From: an uncultured Saprospiraceae bacterium
GTDB lineage: Bacteria > Bacteroidota > Bacteroidia > Chitinophagales > Saprospiraceae
Length of the DNA stretch: 6,095 bases
NCBI GenBank assembly: GCA_937921525.1
Contig: CAKZUM010000439.1
Span: 1 to 6,095, forward strand
Direction of reading: 5' to 3'
In this document: positions 5,908 to 6,095 of the stretch, one piece after another
Layout: the number at the start of each line of letters is the position of its first letter
Position numbering within the stretch: the first letter of the stretch is position 1
Made by a program: the position numbers and the translations under genes
The notes under the pieces: model-generated
The model's database searches: none
The model's input: only the letters and a program-made list of their open reading frames with translations
What the model was told of the DNA's origin: nothing

Positions 5908-5938
5908 TATGTGTATTTTGACCACCAAAATACACATA
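5908..5938. repeat. Perfect 13-bp hairpin directly upstream of the recQ start
   Basis: TATGTGTATTTTG (5908-5920) and CAAAATACACATA (5926-5938) are exactly complementary around a 5-base loop. On the minus strand the stem ends 4 bases before the TTG start of recQ, so in the mRNA it would occupy the ribosome landing zone. As DNA it also has the size of an operator for a dimeric regulator. The 5' arm contains an ATG (5937-5935) that is out of frame with recQ by one base. Confidence 0.75.
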
Positions 5939-5997
5939 AAATTGCTTTTTAAAGAATAGGGTTGTTTCTAAATAATAAACACATATCTGAAAATATC

Positions 5998-6076
5998 TTT
6001 TTCCGCTAGTTTCCTCCAAAAAATAAGTCCGTAGCTAGGCTATGCACTGATTTTTTGAAGAAAACTAGCAAAAAAA
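5998..6076 (-). repeat. Long near-perfect hairpin, 38-base arms with a 3-base loop
   Basis: Arms 5998-6035 and 6039-6076 pair around the loop TAG. There are 31 Watson-Crick pairs. Of the seven other positions, four (6003, 6004, 6013, 6016) become G-U pairs in a minus-strand transcript, leaving three mismatches (6025, 6029, 6031). On the plus strand those four are C-A mismatches, so the fold fits RNA made in the recQ direction better. No run of T follows the stem on either strand in the position needed for an intrinsic terminator. It lies about 95 bases upstream of recQ and could be a dispersed palindromic repeat, the 3' end of an upstream gene's transcript, or a leader structure. Confidence 0.7.
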
Positions 6077-6095
6077 TCTATAATTCATATACGTA

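Noticed and set aside
5908..5938. End of an IS21-type insertion sequence (GTGGTCAAAATACAC on the minus strand)
   Set aside because: The word recalls terminal repeats of IS21-family elements in Bacteroidota, but there is one copy only, no transposase and no second end in the window.
5617..6019. Two minus-strand frames overlapping the recQ start (5617-5937 and 5816-6019)
   Set aside because: Both run out of frame through the recQ helicase N-terminus and across the two hairpins, with no family resemblance. Only the ATG at 5937 is kept as a note on recQ initiation.

Overview
The window looks like a chromosomal stretch from a low-GC member of the Bacteroidota. The evidence is the protein types (a RecQ with the zinc cysteines pushed far towards the C-terminus, a stand-alone HSDR_N_2 nuclease-fold protein, a 580-residue PgcA-type phosphohexomutase), very AT-rich spacers, and no Shine-Dalgarno-like purine block ahead of any of the five starts. 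The genus cannot be named from the sequence alone.

Layout: all five genes lie on the minus strand, so transcription runs from high to low coordinates. In that order they are recQ (5903-3996, apparent TTG start), a 151-residue HsdR N-terminal-domain protein (3823-3368), a 12-helix MFS transporter of the MosC/YbjJ type (3278-2112), a phosphoglucomutase/phosphomannomutase (2003-261), and the first 13 codons of a gene with a signal-peptide-like N-terminus (40 to beyond base 1). The spacers are 172, 89, 108 and 220 bases, so this is a co-directional row and not a tightly overlapping operon. No pathway obviously links the genes: RecQ acts in DNA repair, the mutase in sugar-phosphate metabolism, the MFS protein in export or uptake of an unknown solute. 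No gap without a gene exceeds 300 bases.

The unusual content is in the spacers, nearly all of which carry symmetrical DNA. The spacer at 41-260 holds a MITE-like element (67-202) with terminal inverted repeats, an exact 8-bp flanking direct repeat (CTATTGTC) and a perfect 23-bp internal stem. The spacer at 3824-3995 holds a nested palindrome built from degenerate copies of one roughly 12-base unit, plus a small AGGAAC/GTTCCT palindrome. The spacer at 3279-3367 holds four GTCAG copies in two pairs with 7-base spacing. The spacer at 2004-2111 holds three mutually complementary segments in the mutase leader. Upstream of recQ there is a 38-bp-arm hairpin (5998-6076) and a separate perfect 13-bp hairpin (5908-5938) ending 4 bases before the start codon.

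I see no convincing new multi-gene system. The best leads are the MITE-like element, the two hairpins in the recQ leader and the non-ATG start of recQ.
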